Shown here one piece after another: positions 49,819 through 58,723 of a stretch of DNA of 64,000 bases. The notes beneath the pieces are model-generated. The model did no database searches, was not told the origin of the DNA, and saw nothing but the letters and a program-made list of their open reading frames with translations. The translations under genes and the position numbers were made by a program. This DNA is from an uncultured Alphaproteobacteria bacterium. Lineage in GTDB: Bacteria; Pseudomonadota; Alphaproteobacteria; HIMB59; GCA-002718135. Numbering within the stretch: the first letter of the stretch is position 1; the number at the start of each line of letters is the position of its first letter. Where the stretch lies: assembly GCA_902595425.1 (NCBI GenBank), contig CACJPV010000001.1, positions 186,001 to 250,000 on the forward strand. The letters run 5' to 3'.

Positions 49819-52254
49819 CTATACTCTTATTTTTTCATTCATAGGATCGTATGGACTATCTTCAACAACTGTAACTTTATGTTTCTTATCTAGAATGTCC
49901 ATCTCTAACTCTGTTCCCACATTGCTAAATTCTGGTTTGACCATAGCAATTGCAAGCGATTTTTTCACTCTAAATCCGTAGTTACCTCCTGTCGCACGTC
50001 CAATAACCTCTCCATCTTTATAAACGGCATTATTCCCAAGTGGATCAGCATCAGTTACATCATGAACCTCTAACGTAACCATTTTATTATCAAATCCCTC
50101 TTGTTGCCATTTGACTAATGCATCTCTTCCAATAAAATTACCTTTATTTAGATGCACAAACCTGTCAAGACCTGACTCAAATGCGGCATACTCAATAGAC
50201 ATTTCTGTACCTACAAGTTTATAAGTTTTTTCTATTCGAAGACTATCCATGGCTCTTATACCAAATGGCTTAACACCAAATTCTTCACCAGCTTCCATTA
50301 ATTTATCAAAGATATGATTTTGATATTCGATGGGGTGATGCAATTCCCAACCAAGCTCACCGACAAAATTCATTCTCATGGCTATTGAAGGTGCTAGACC
50401 GACATCGATTTTACGAGCAGACAACCATGGAAATGACTCATTAGAAAAATCAGCATTAGAAATTTTATTAAGCAAATCTCTAGACTTAGGGCCTGCCACA
50501 ACCAAGACGCCTAGACTATTTGTTAAATTTTCAAATGATACCGATCTATCTTTAGGCATCCATTTTTTTATCCAATCATGATCGAGTCTTTGGAATGCTC
50601 CTGCAGAGACTAAGTAATACGACTCATCAGTCTCTTTAGCTATTGTGAATTCAGAATGAACACCACCTCTCGTGTTTAGTGCGTGACAAAGATTTACTCT
50701 GCCATTCTTTTGAGGCAATTTATTTGCTACTAAATAATCAAGAAAATCTTTTGCACCAGGACCAGAAATTCTGCATTTAGCAAATGCAGTCATATCTAAA
50801 ATACCTACGTTATTTTGAACATTTTCACATTCATTGCCTACATGCTCAAACCAATTTGATCTTCTAAAAGACCAATCATCTTTTTGTTCAACTTCTGCTG
50901 GAGCGAACCAGTTTGCTCTTTCCCATCCAAATTTTTGTCCGAACACAGCGCCTAAATTTTTTAAACGATCATAACATGGAGCTTGTCTTAATGGTCTTGC
51001 AGCTTCACGCTCCTCATCTGGATAATGGACTGTAAAAACATTTGCATATGCTTCTTCGTTTTTTTCTACTAAATATGACTGTGTTGCATAATCTCCAAAT
51101 CGTCTTGGATCAACACCCAACATATCTATTGTGGGTTCACCATCAACTATCCATTCGGCTAACTGCCAACCAGCACCACCAGCTGCAGTGATTCCAAAAC
51201 TATGACCCTCATTGATCCAAAAGTTTTTTAAACCCCATGCCGGACCAACAATTGGGCTTCCATCTGGTGTATAGCATATGGCGCCGTTATATACTTTCTT
51301 AACGCCTACTTCTCCAAAAACAGGAACACGGTGAATAGCTGACTCGATGTGAGGTTCTAATCTCTCAAGGTCTTCTTGAAATAATTCAAATTCAGAGTTT
51401 TGACTTGGTCCATCTACATAGCAAGCAGGTGCACCTTTTTCATAGGGGCCTAATATTAATCCACCTCTTTCTTCACGCATATACCACGAACTATCAGAGT
51501 CACGGAGTACGCCCATTTCTGGCAAACCTTGCTCTTTTCTTTTTTGAATTTCTGGATGGGGTTCGGTTACGATATACTGATGCTCAACAGGGATAACTGG
51601 AATTTCTAAACCTACCATTTTACCTGTCTGTCTAGCAAAGTTTCCAGTACATGATATCACATGCTCACATTCAATATTTCCTTTATCAGTCTCTACAACC
51701 CACATTTCATTTTCTAGCTGCTTAATTCCTGTAACATTTGTATTTCTATAAATCTCCGCCCCTTTGTCTCTAGCGCCTTTTGCAAGAGCTTGAGTAAGAT
51801 CGGCAGGTTGAATGTATCCATCTTCAGGATGCTGAATAGCCCCAATTAAACCTTCAGTGTTACATAAAGGCCATATTTCTTTTACTTGATCTGGTGTTAA
51901 GAAATTTACCTTTACACCAATCGTTTTAGCAACTGCTGCATATTGATGGTATTCATCCATTCTATCTTGGGTAGTTGCTAATCTTATATTGGAGACAACA
52001 CTGAATCCAACTTCCTGTCCAGTTTCTTCTTCTAAAGTCTTATATAATTTAACTGCATATTTATGGAGTTGGCCAACAGAATAACTCATATTAAAAAGTG
52101 GTAAAAGTCCAGCAGCATGCCAAGTTGAGCCAGATGTTAATTCTTTACGCTCAACCAATACAACATCATTCCATCCTTTTTTTGCTAAATGATAAAGAGC
52201 ACTAACGCCAACGACGCCACCTCCAACAACTACAACCTTCGATTTTGACTTCAT
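49819..52254 (-). CDS. Dimethylglycine/sarcosine dehydrogenase-like flavoprotein with GcvT domain
   Basis: An 811-residue protein. N-terminal FAD domain 'VVVVGGGVVGVSALYHLAKK' at 7-26 with the covalent-FAD histidine position at His46 in 'SGSTWHAAGLL'; a middle FAO domain; and a C-terminal GcvT-type THF domain from about residue 420 ('GILDMTAFAKCRISGPGA', 'FVGELGWELHHP'). It demethylates dimethylglycine or sarcosine with methyl transfer to THF and electron transfer to ETF. The start at 52254 is set by GGAG seven bases upstream; the longer frame to 52290 has none. Substrate choice is not decided by sequence. Confidence 0.9.
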   Translation of the reverse strand: MKSKSKVVVVGGGVVGVSALYHLAKKGWNDVVLVERKELTSGSTWHAAGLLPLFNMSYSVGQLHKYAVKLYKTLEEETGQEVGFSVVSNIRLATTQDRMDEYHQYAAVAKTIGVKVNFLTPDQVKEIWPLCNTEGLIGAIQHPEDGYIQPADLTQALAKGARDKGAEIYRNTNVTGIKQLENEMWVVETDKGNIECEHVISCTGNFARQTGKMVGLEIPVIPVEHQYIVTEPHPEIQKRKEQGLPEMGVLRDSDSSWYMREERGGLILGPYEKGAPACYVDGPSQNSEFELFQEDLERLEPHIESAIHRVPVFGEVGVKKVYNGAICYTPDGSPIVGPAWGLKNFWINEGHSFGITAAGGAGWQLAEWIVDGEPTIDMLGVDPRRFGDYATQSYLVEKNEEAYANVFTVHYPDEEREAARPLRQAPCYDRLKNLGAVFGQKFGWERANWFAPAEVEQKDDWSFRRSNWFEHVGNECENVQNNVGILDMTAFAKCRISGPGAKDFLDYLVANKLPQKNGRVNLCHALNTRGGVHSEFTIAKETDESYYLVSAGAFQRLDHDWIKKWMPKDRSVSFENLTNSLGVLVVAGPKSRDLLNKISNADFSNESFPWLSARKIDVGLAPSIAMRMNFVGELGWELHHPIEYQNHIFDKLMEAGEEFGVKPFGIRAMDSLRIEKTYKLVGTEMSIEYAAFESGLDRFVHLNKGNFIGRDALVKWQQEGFDNKMVTLEVHDVTDADPLGNNAVYKDGEVIGRATGGNYGFRVKKSLAIAMVKPEFSNVGTELEMDILDKKHKVTVVEDSPYDPMNEKIRV

Positions 52255-52311
52255 ACTATTCTCCAAAAAATACTGTACTTCCTTAACCACATTAAATAGA
52301 ATGGGTCAATC

Positions 52312-52932
52312 ATGGTGTTTATCCTTAGATATTTTTTTGTGTTTATTTTTTTAATGCTGTCCACACAGCTTAAAAGCACCGAAATGACACTTCAAGAATT
52401 GTTTTTTGATAAGTCTAAGCCTTATCATTTAAAAATTTTGGATGCATTACCAAAAGATGCAATTTTACAGGTTGGTCCAGATAATGCTGAAAATACAATA
52501 ATAGAATTTATGGATTATTTTTGTGGTTATTGCAAAAAGATACACCCCGAGTTGATGCAATTAGCTGAAGAAAGAGATGATGTAAAAGTAGTTTTTCTTC
52601 ATCACCCGATTTTAAGTGAAAGTTCAAATATATTAGCAAAAATGGCTGTTGCCGCAAGTATACAAGGAAAAGGAATGCAATTTCATGATGAATTTTTTTC
52701 AATGCAGGGCAGTATTACACAAAAAAAACTTGATGAAGTTTTAGATAAAATTGAAATTAATAAAACAAAACTCATGATTGATATTGGTAAAGATGAAATT
52801 AATAGTGCTATCGAACTCTCATCTTTTTTGGCAAATGGATCTGGTGCAAGAGGAACTCCTGCAATATTTATAAATGAAGAATTTGTAGGCGGATATATTC
52901 CTCCAGGTAAACTGCAAGGGTTGCTGAGATAA
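52312..52932 (+). CDS. DsbA-family thiol oxidoreductase
   Basis: A 206-residue secreted thioredoxin-fold protein. The signal peptide spans about 1-22 ('FVFIFLMLSTQLKS'). The active site is Cys71-Gly-Tyr-Cys74 in 'DYFCGYCKKIHPE', and the cis-proline loop is 'GARGTPAIFINEEF'. It is of the Com1/BdbD-like DsbA group and forms or rearranges disulfides in the periplasm. It is divergent from the DMGDH-like gene and shares a bidirectional terminator with the DmdA-like gene; a DsbB is not in the window. Confidence 0.88.
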   Translation: MVFILRYFFVFIFLMLSTQLKSTEMTLQELFFDKSKPYHLKILDALPKDAILQVGPDNAENTIIEFMDYFCGYCKKIHPELMQLAEERDDVKVVFLHHPILSESSNILAKMAVAASIQGKGMQFHDEFFSMQGSITQKKLDEVLDKIEINKTKLMIDIGKDEINSAIELSSFLANGSGARGTPAIFINEEFVGGYIPPGKLQGLLR

Positions 52933-52958
52933 ATCACTCCCCACGAAGGGAAGTGATT
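52932..52958. terminator. Bidirectional terminator
   Basis: An imperfect inverted repeat, AATCACT plus CCC against GGG plus AGTGATT with one mismatch, lies between the convergent dsbA-like and DmdA-like genes. The T tracts are weak on both sides, so the direction of action is uncertain. Confidence 0.6.
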
Positions 52959-52975
52959 AAATAGAAAATTAAATA

Positions 52976-54313
52976 TTATTCGTTAGCCCCTGAAACTTCT
53001 CTTGTATTAGCATTAAAAGATTCAGTAAAAGGAATGGAAACAACTTCTGCATCTACTGGAACTCCAGGAGTTTCAGAATATTGATCTGGAAGGTGAACTT
53101 TATACTTGTTTCCTTCTTTTCCAATTGGAAAACCATTTTTACTTAAAGTGCCATCGAAAGGAACATAGCCCATAGCAATATTTCTTCCCTGCTCAGGGTG
53201 ATACCACGGAGAAGTGATGAAACCACATGGATCTTTGCCGTCTTCAGAAATTAACCAGAAATCTGGAGCGTACTCTTCAATAGGCTTTCCACCTAAAGAT
53301 AATCCTACCAGCTGGAGTTTATAAGGTTTTTCACCTGCTCTGATCTGATCCCTCATTTTTTCAAGAACGTCTTTACCTACATAGTCAGCAGTTTTATTCC
53401 ACTCACCTTTTCCAGACAATGAAACTTGGTACCCAAGGTTACACTGAAAAGGGTTATGTTGATTATCCATATCTTGGCCCCAAGATAAAATACCAGCCTG
53501 AATTCTTCTATGATGGGCAGGTGCTATAACCATTAAGTTATGTTTTTTTCCTGCTTCTAATACTGCATTCCACATATCATCAGCGTACAAAGTAGAGTCT
53601 CTTAGATAAATTTCATATCCTGCCTCACCAGAAAAACCGGATTGAGAAATAACACAATCTCTGCCACCAACTTTAGCTTCTGCAAGACCATAGAAAGGCA
53701 TGTTATCTAATTGAACTTGATCACCAATTAAATCTTTCATTAAAGCTAAAGATTTTGGACCTTGAATTTGCACAGGAGAAACATCTATTTCATCTATAGT
53801 AACATTAAATCTATTGTCATGATTAACACCTTGAAGATATAATCCAATATCACTATCAGATAAACTAAACCAAAACTCATCTTGCGAAATCCTTAGAAGG
53901 ATTGGGTCGTTTAATACACCACCATATTGGTTACACAAAATAACGTATCTTGCTCTCATTGGTGAAATTTTAGTAGCATCTCTGGTAATAACATAATCAA
54001 CAAAAGCTTCTGCATCTGGACCTTTTACTTGAATTTGTCTTTCAACAGCAACATTCCACATAGTTACGTGGTTTTTGATTGCTTCGTATTCAACCATTGC
54101 TCCACCATCTTCAGGTTTAACATAACCTCTTGGATGGTAAATACGATTATAAACTGTAGCTCTCCAGCAACCAGCTTCCATTGAAAGATGCCAATATGGA
54201 GATTTTCTAACACGCGTAGAAATTAACATTTGGACAGATGTAGGTCCACTCTGCCTTAGATTATATGGGACCTTTCTATCTGATTGATCCACTGATGTAA
54301 CATGTTTAATCAT
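52976..54313 (-). CDS. DmdA/GcvT-family THF-dependent methyltransferase
   Basis: A 445-residue GcvT-fold protein. Segments 'NHVTMWNVAVERQIQVKG', 'VITRDATKISPMRARY' and 'NDPILLRISQDEFWFSLSDS' resemble those of DMSP demethylase DmdA in SAR11 ('VQIWDVAAERQVEISG'). It is about 75 residues longer than that DmdA, mostly at the N-terminus and in C-terminal insertions. So it may demethylate DMSP or be a related aminomethyl- or O-demethylase. The ATG at 54313 has AAGGAG eight bases upstream; the longer frame to 54373 is rejected. Next to ETF and sarcosine genes it fits one-carbon catabolism. Confidence 0.75.
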   Translation of the reverse strand: MIKHVTSVDQSDRKVPYNLRQSGPTSVQMLISTRVRKSPYWHLSMEAGCWRATVYNRIYHPRGYVKPEDGGAMVEYEAIKNHVTMWNVAVERQIQVKGPDAEAFVDYVITRDATKISPMRARYVILCNQYGGVLNDPILLRISQDEFWFSLSDSDIGLYLQGVNHDNRFNVTIDEIDVSPVQIQGPKSLALMKDLIGDQVQLDNMPFYGLAEAKVGGRDCVISQSGFSGEAGYEIYLRDSTLYADDMWNAVLEAGKKHNLMVIAPAHHRRIQAGILSWGQDMDNQHNPFQCNLGYQVSLSGKGEWNKTADYVGKDVLEKMRDQIRAGEKPYKLQLVGLSLGGKPIEEYAPDFWLISEDGKDPCGFITSPWYHPEQGRNIAMGYVPFDGTLSKNGFPIGKEGNKYKVHLPDQYSETPGVPVDAEVVSIPFTESFNANTREVSGANE

Positions 54314-54471
54314 GCTTAACTCCTTATAATAAAATATACTCAACGCGGTATCTAAACTTCTTTTCCTACGCAATCATAAAATCAATATAATTAAAAAAAA
54401 CTGGGGAGCTTGATCTTGAAAAAAACCCAATTAAGCCAAAGTTTTGACATGTTAGATTGTTAATTAGCGCT

Positions 54472-55371
54472 ATGAACTTAATTAGAATATCTTTACTTTT
54501 CCCTTTATTTTTTTTGATGGCTTGCTCTGCAGCATACGAAAAAGTAAAAAAAACTGACTCTCATAATCCAAAAACTTTTCACCAACATCTTTTTACTAAT
54601 TATAAGCAAAACGCCACTTTTGAGGCTGACGAAATGCATGATTGGAATTCTGCAAAATTATTTTCAGAAAAGGCATTAAGAGCTATAAGTGGTGAAAATA
54701 TTTACCCTGAGAAAATAACATATTGGAAAATACCTGAAAATAAACTTACAGAAATAAGAATAGGTTATCATAACTTAATTTCTATTTATGAAGAAGCTAT
54801 AATAAATGATCCTAAAAATCTTGCAAAAGCAATAAGTTCTTTAGATTGCTGGGCAGAACAAGAAGAAGAGAAATGGCAAACATGGGATATCGAAAAATGC
54901 AAAGATAATTTTCTAAAAGCTATGCATGAAATCTATAATAATTTATTAGCTGAAAAAAAAGATATTGATACAACAGAGGAAATTTCAGAAAACACAGAAA
55001 ATACAAATCAAGTTGCTATTGTCACGCAAAGTGAAAATAAAGAATTAATGCAAATTATTTACTTTGATTTTGATGACTTTAAATTAAGTCAAATCAGTTT
55101 GAATACATTAAAAAAATTTATAAATAAAAATAAAAAAGATCTCAGTAATTATATCGTATTTGGTCATACAGATACTAAAGGGAGCAACGAATATAATTTA
55201 AAACTTTCATTAAAGCGTGCTGAAGCAGTTAAACAGATTCTATTAAGTATAGGAATAGAAGAAAAGAATATTTCCATATTAGGTAAGGGAGAAAGTAATT
55301 TAGCCGTTAAAACGCCTGATAACACAAAACATCCTGCAAATAGAAGGGCTGAGGTAAAAATACTGAATTAG
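54472..55371 (+). CDS. OmpA-like peptidoglycan-binding lipoprotein
   Basis: A 299-residue protein. The N-terminus has a lipobox 'FLMAC' ending at Cys18. Residues 20-175 form a helical region of unknown type with 'CWAEQEEEKWQTWDIEKCKD'. The C-terminal OmpA domain begins near 190 with 'IIYFDFDDFKLSQISLNTL', and 'VFGHTDTKGSNEYNLKLSLK' plus 'RAEAV' hold the peptidoglycan-binding Asp and Arg. It ends 'HPANRRAEVKIL'. A true start at ATG 54472 places the lipobox correctly; the upstream TTG at 54457 is unlikely. It tethers the outer membrane to the wall; the N-terminal role is unknown. Confidence 0.88.
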   Translation: MNLIRISLLFPLFFLMACSAAYEKVKKTDSHNPKTFHQHLFTNYKQNATFEADEMHDWNSAKLFSEKALRAISGENIYPEKITYWKIPENKLTEIRIGYHNLISIYEEAIINDPKNLAKAISSLDCWAEQEEEKWQTWDIEKCKDNFLKAMHEIYNNLLAEKKDIDTTEEISENTENTNQVAIVTQSENKELMQIIYFDFDDFKLSQISLNTLKKFINKNKKDLSNYIVFGHTDTKGSNEYNLKLSLKRAEAVKQILLSIGIEEKNISILGKGESNLAVKTPDNTKHPANRRAEVKILN

Positions 55372-55389
55372 CTTGGATTTAATCTATTT

Positions 55390-55398
55390 TGGTATAAT
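55390..55398 (+). promoter_or_regulatory. Candidate extended -10 promoter for apaG
   Basis: TGGTATAAT is an extended -10 element 28 bp before the apaG ATG, in a 54-bp gap. No good -35 is at the right distance, which extended -10 promoters can do without. Confidence 0.45.
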
Positions 55399-55425
55399 GG
55401 GAATTAATAAATTATTAAAAAATTT

Positions 55426-55818
55426 ATGTATTCCAAAAAAACAAAAAAAATAAATATTACTGTAAATCCTTATTTTTTAGATGATCAATCAGAGCCTGAA
55501 GATCAGCATTATGTATGGGCTTATCAGGTTACGATAGACAATCAAAGTAATGAAAAAGTTCAGCTTAAAAATAGATATTGGAAAATAATTGACTCTAATG
55601 GTTCTGAACAAGAAGTAAGAGGTGAAGGTGTAGTTGGTGAACAACCTATCTTGAATCCTGGAGAAAAATTTGAGTATACAAGTGGTACTCCATTATCAAC
55701 TCCATCTGGTTTTATGGGTGGTTATTATGAGATGGAAACGAATCAAGGAAAAAAATTTGATGCAATAATTCCGCAGTTTTCACTTGATAGTCCATTCGTA
55801 AAAAATAATTTAAATTAG
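55426..55818 (+). CDS. apaG: ApaG family protein
   Basis: A 130-residue FnIII-like beta-sandwich. 'VTIDNQSNEKVQLKNRYWKI' and 'GEGVVGEQPILNPGEKFEYT', with 'LSTPSGFMGGYYEM' at the end, are the family motifs. Cobalt/magnesium efflux effects and nucleotide binding have been suggested for ApaG; no catalytic function is established. It precedes trkH by 14 bp. Confidence 0.95.
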   Translation: MYSKKTKKINITVNPYFLDDQSEPEDQHYVWAYQVTIDNQSNEKVQLKNRYWKIIDSNGSEQEVRGEGVVGEQPILNPGEKFEYTSGTPLSTPSGFMGGYYEMETNQGKKFDAIIPQFSLDSPFVKNNLN

Positions 55819-55832
55819 TAAATAAGAAACAA

Positions 55833-57281
55833 ATGCGAGACTTTCGCCCAATACTCAACATAATAGGCCTTTTATTATGCATTGAATCCATTGCATTGTT
55901 AATTCCAATGTTATTTGATTTCATAAATAATAATGAGGATTGGAAACAGTTTTTCTTTATTAGCTGTCTCACATTTTTTATTGGTTTAGTGCTTTATGTA
56001 GGTTTTAAAAAAGAAAAAATGAAAATTAATCTAAGACAAGCTTTTTTATTAACAATTTTGTCTTGGTTAGTTATCGCCCTTTTTGGCTCTTTGCCATTTA
56101 TGTATTCAAGTTCATCACTAAATTTTACAAATGCTTTTTTTGAGTCAGTTAGTGGCATTACAACTACTGGTTCTACAGTAATATCCAATTTAGATGATTT
56201 ATCAGAGGGTATCTTAGTTTGGCGTTCGCTTATACAGTGGTTTGGAGGAATTGGAATAATTGTATTAGCAGTTGCAATTTTACCAACATTGCAAATTGGA
56301 GGAATGCAATTATTACATATGGAACATGATGATCCATATGAAAAAACACTGCCAAGAATTAATAAATTTATTTTTGAAATTATAATTTTATATTTTAGCT
56401 TATCCGTTCTTTGTTTCTTTTCTTATTATTTTTTTGGAATGAATGGTTTTGACTCCTTAATTCATTCTATGACAACTATTTCTACAGGTGGTTTTTCAAA
56501 TAAAAGCTTGTCATTTGGATATTTTGATTCTCAAGCTTTAGAAAACATTTCAATAATTTTTATGATTCTTGGAAGTTTGCCATTTGTCATATTTATAAAG
56601 TTTATTCATGGGCATAAAAAATCCATTTTTAAAGATGATCAAATTAGACTTTTTATTTTATTATTAATTTCTATAGTTTTTGTCTCTTTGTTTTGGGTTA
56701 AATACTATTTAAATATCGAATGGTCGAATGCATTAAGATTAACAACTTTTAATATAACTTCAATTTTAACTGGCACTGGCTACACCTCAACTGACTACAA
56801 CAATTGGGGAGGTTTTGGACTAATAATTATTTTAATGATCATGTTTGTAGGTGGTTGTGCGGGATCAACAACTGGAGGCATTAAAATTTTTAGGTTCCAA
56901 ATTTTGTTTCGTGGAGTTAGACTTCAAATAAAAAAATTAACTCAGCCACATGCTGTTTTCTTAATGAAATTTAACAAGAAAACTGTTACTGAAAATACTT
57001 ACACCTCTATAATTAGTTTTTTCTTTATTTATGTTTTGTTATTTATCTTATCATCTATGATACTAAGTTTTCTTGGATCAGATTTTTTAACAGCCTTATC
57101 AGCTTCTGCATCTGCTATTTCAAATGTTGGTCCAGGTATTGGTGATGTTATAGGTCCTAATGGAAACTATTCAGGCATTGATGAAATAGGAAAATGGGTC
57201 TTAGCATTAACTATGTTAATTGGAAGATTAGAAATTTTTACTATTTTAGTTTTATTTTCTAAAAGTTTTTGGAAAAAGTAA
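55833..57281 (+). CDS. trkH: Trk/Ktr-type potassium transporter, TrkH
   Basis: A 482-residue membrane protein with about ten TM helices and four selectivity-filter-like P-loops: 'VSGITTTGSTV', 'MTTISTGGFSN', 'TSILTGTGYTS' and 'ASAISNVGPGI'. It takes up potassium with the NAD-binding TrkA. trkA is not in the window. It abuts the convergent lipoprotein gene with no spacer. Confidence 0.95.
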   Translation: MRDFRPILNIIGLLLCIESIALLIPMLFDFINNNEDWKQFFFISCLTFFIGLVLYVGFKKEKMKINLRQAFLLTILSWLVIALFGSLPFMYSSSSLNFTNAFFESVSGITTTGSTVISNLDDLSEGILVWRSLIQWFGGIGIIVLAVAILPTLQIGGMQLLHMEHDDPYEKTLPRINKFIFEIIILYFSLSVLCFFSYYFFGMNGFDSLIHSMTTISTGGFSNKSLSFGYFDSQALENISIIFMILGSLPFVIFIKFIHGHKKSIFKDDQIRLFILLLISIVFVSLFWVKYYLNIEWSNALRLTTFNITSILTGTGYTSTDYNNWGGFGLIIILMIMFVGGCAGSTTGGIKIFRFQILFRGVRLQIKKLTQPHAVFLMKFNKKTVTENTYTSIISFFFIYVLLFILSSMILSFLGSDFLTALSASASAISNVGPGIGDVIGPNGNYSGIDEIGKWVLALTMLIGRLEIFTILVLFSKSFWKK

Positions 57282-57848
57282 TTATAAAATAAACTCACTC
57301 ATATGTTTTTTAAGCAAAATATTGGACTCAGATGATAGATCCTTCAAGTTTTGATAGATTAAATCATTTATAATATTTTCTTTTTCATCAATAGATATGT
57401 ATAACCCAGAAGTTGTAGATCTAGAAGTTTCAACCAAGGTTGTTGCAATTAAATCTCTTGAGTCGTTAAATAAATTAAATTCAATTAAATAAAATATTTC
57501 ATATTTATAATTTGTTTTTTCATCGAATTTTTTGGCTTCTGTATTTTCAACTTCAGTTTGAGATAAAGATGCGTCTAAAATTGAAACAACAAGTATATTT
57601 TCATTACCTATGCTCTTAAAATTATCATTTACCCAGTTAATTATTCTTTCAGATGGGTCAACTTCTAATGTATTCCCAATGTAAGGGTCTGAAAAATTTT
57701 TTTCAAAAATTTCTTTTATTTCGATAGAGCTTGCAGAAACATCAAATCCAGGCAATTGCTTATTATCAAATACAACACTATCAAATTTCTCAACAGGTTG
57801 GCAGGAAAAAATTAATAAAGTAAGAAATAAAAAAAATATTTTTTTCAT
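57282..57848 (-). CDS. Lipoprotein of unknown function
   Basis: A 188-residue protein with a signal peptide and lipobox ending at Cys16 ('LTLLIFSC'). The mature part has a mixed alpha/beta pattern ('ERIINWVNDNFKSIGNENIL') and a segment 'LIATTLVETSRSTTSGLYIS'. I do not recognise the family. It overlaps argF by 4 bp, so it is cotranscribed with argD-argF. Some alphaproteobacteria carry hslO after argF; this gene is at that place instead. Confidence 0.75.
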   Translation of the reverse strand: MKKIFFLFLTLLIFSCQPVEKFDSVVFDNKQLPGFDVSASSIEIKEIFEKNFSDPYIGNTLEVDPSERIINWVNDNFKSIGNENILVVSILDASLSQTEVENTEAKKFDEKTNYKYEIFYLIEFNLFNDSRDLIATTLVETSRSTTSGLYISIDEKENIINDLIYQNLKDLSSESNILLKKHMSEFIL

Positions 57849-58723
57849 AATAAATTTAAAATAATCGCTTGTTGAACAAACATTCTATTTTGTGCTTGCT
57901 CCCATACTACTGATTGTTTACTATCCAGTAACTCTGAGGATACTTCCTCATCTCTATGTGCTGGAAGGCAGTGCATAAATATTGCATCTCTACTGGCATT
58001 TTTAATAACATCACTATTTACTTGATAATTTTTAAAATATCTTTTCTTTGAGTTTTTTTCTCCCATAGATATCCACGCATCTGTCATTACACAATTGGCA
58101 CTCTTAACACCTTCTTCAATAATGCTAGTTACATTCAATTTCTTATTCATTATCATTTTTGAGATGTTTTGTTTTAATATTTCTTTTGGCAGAACAACAT
58201 CAAGTTTAAAATTATATATACATTGCAGCTCTATTAATGATCTTAATACATTGTTATAATCTCCAACCCAACAAATTTTTTGTTTTTTTATGTTTCCAAG
58301 CTTTTCAGATATTGTCAAAAGATCTGATAGAATTTGGCAAGGATGACTATAATCTGATAAACCATTAATTATTGGAAGAACTCTCAATGAGCTTAGGTGT
58401 TTTATGATTCTATGATCATCATTTCTAATTATTAAAACATCAATATATTGTGATAATGCTCTAATAATATCTTCGTGACTTTCCCTTTTTCCAAATCCGA
58501 TTGAGTTGGCGTCTAGCTCTATGCAATTACCCCCCATTTTACTGAATCCAATATTAAAACTTACCCTTGTTCTTGTAGACTCTTTTTGAAAAAGTATAGC
58601 GAGAGTTTTGTTGTGACACTTTTTTGAAAATTTTTTAGGATTTTTTTTTAACTGTTTTGCTTTTTGTATTATTGCATCTAGTTGTTTCAGATTAAAATCA
58701 GAAATATCAATAAAATGTTTCAT
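57845..58723 (-). CDS. argF: Ornithine carbamoyltransferase
   Basis: Forms citrulline from ornithine and carbamoyl phosphate in arginine synthesis. The 292 residues have the carbamoyl-phosphate motif 'STRTRVSF' at 49-56, 'NGLSDYSHPCQILSD', and the ornithine-side 'MHCLPAHRDEEVS'. It overlaps argD by one base at 58723. The pair argD-argF is a standard alphaproteobacterial arrangement. Confidence 0.97.
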   Translation of the reverse strand: MKHFIDISDFNLKQLDAIIQKAKQLKKNPKKFSKKCHNKTLAILFQKESTRTRVSFNIGFSKMGGNCIELDANSIGFGKRESHEDIIRALSQYIDVLIIRNDDHRIIKHLSSLRVLPIINGLSDYSHPCQILSDLLTISEKLGNIKKQKICWVGDYNNVLRSLIELQCIYNFKLDVVLPKEILKQNISKMIMNKKLNVTSIIEEGVKSANCVMTDAWISMGEKNSKKRYFKNYQVNSDVIKNASRDAIFMHCLPAHRDEEVSSELLDSKQSVVWEQAQNRMFVQQAIILNLL

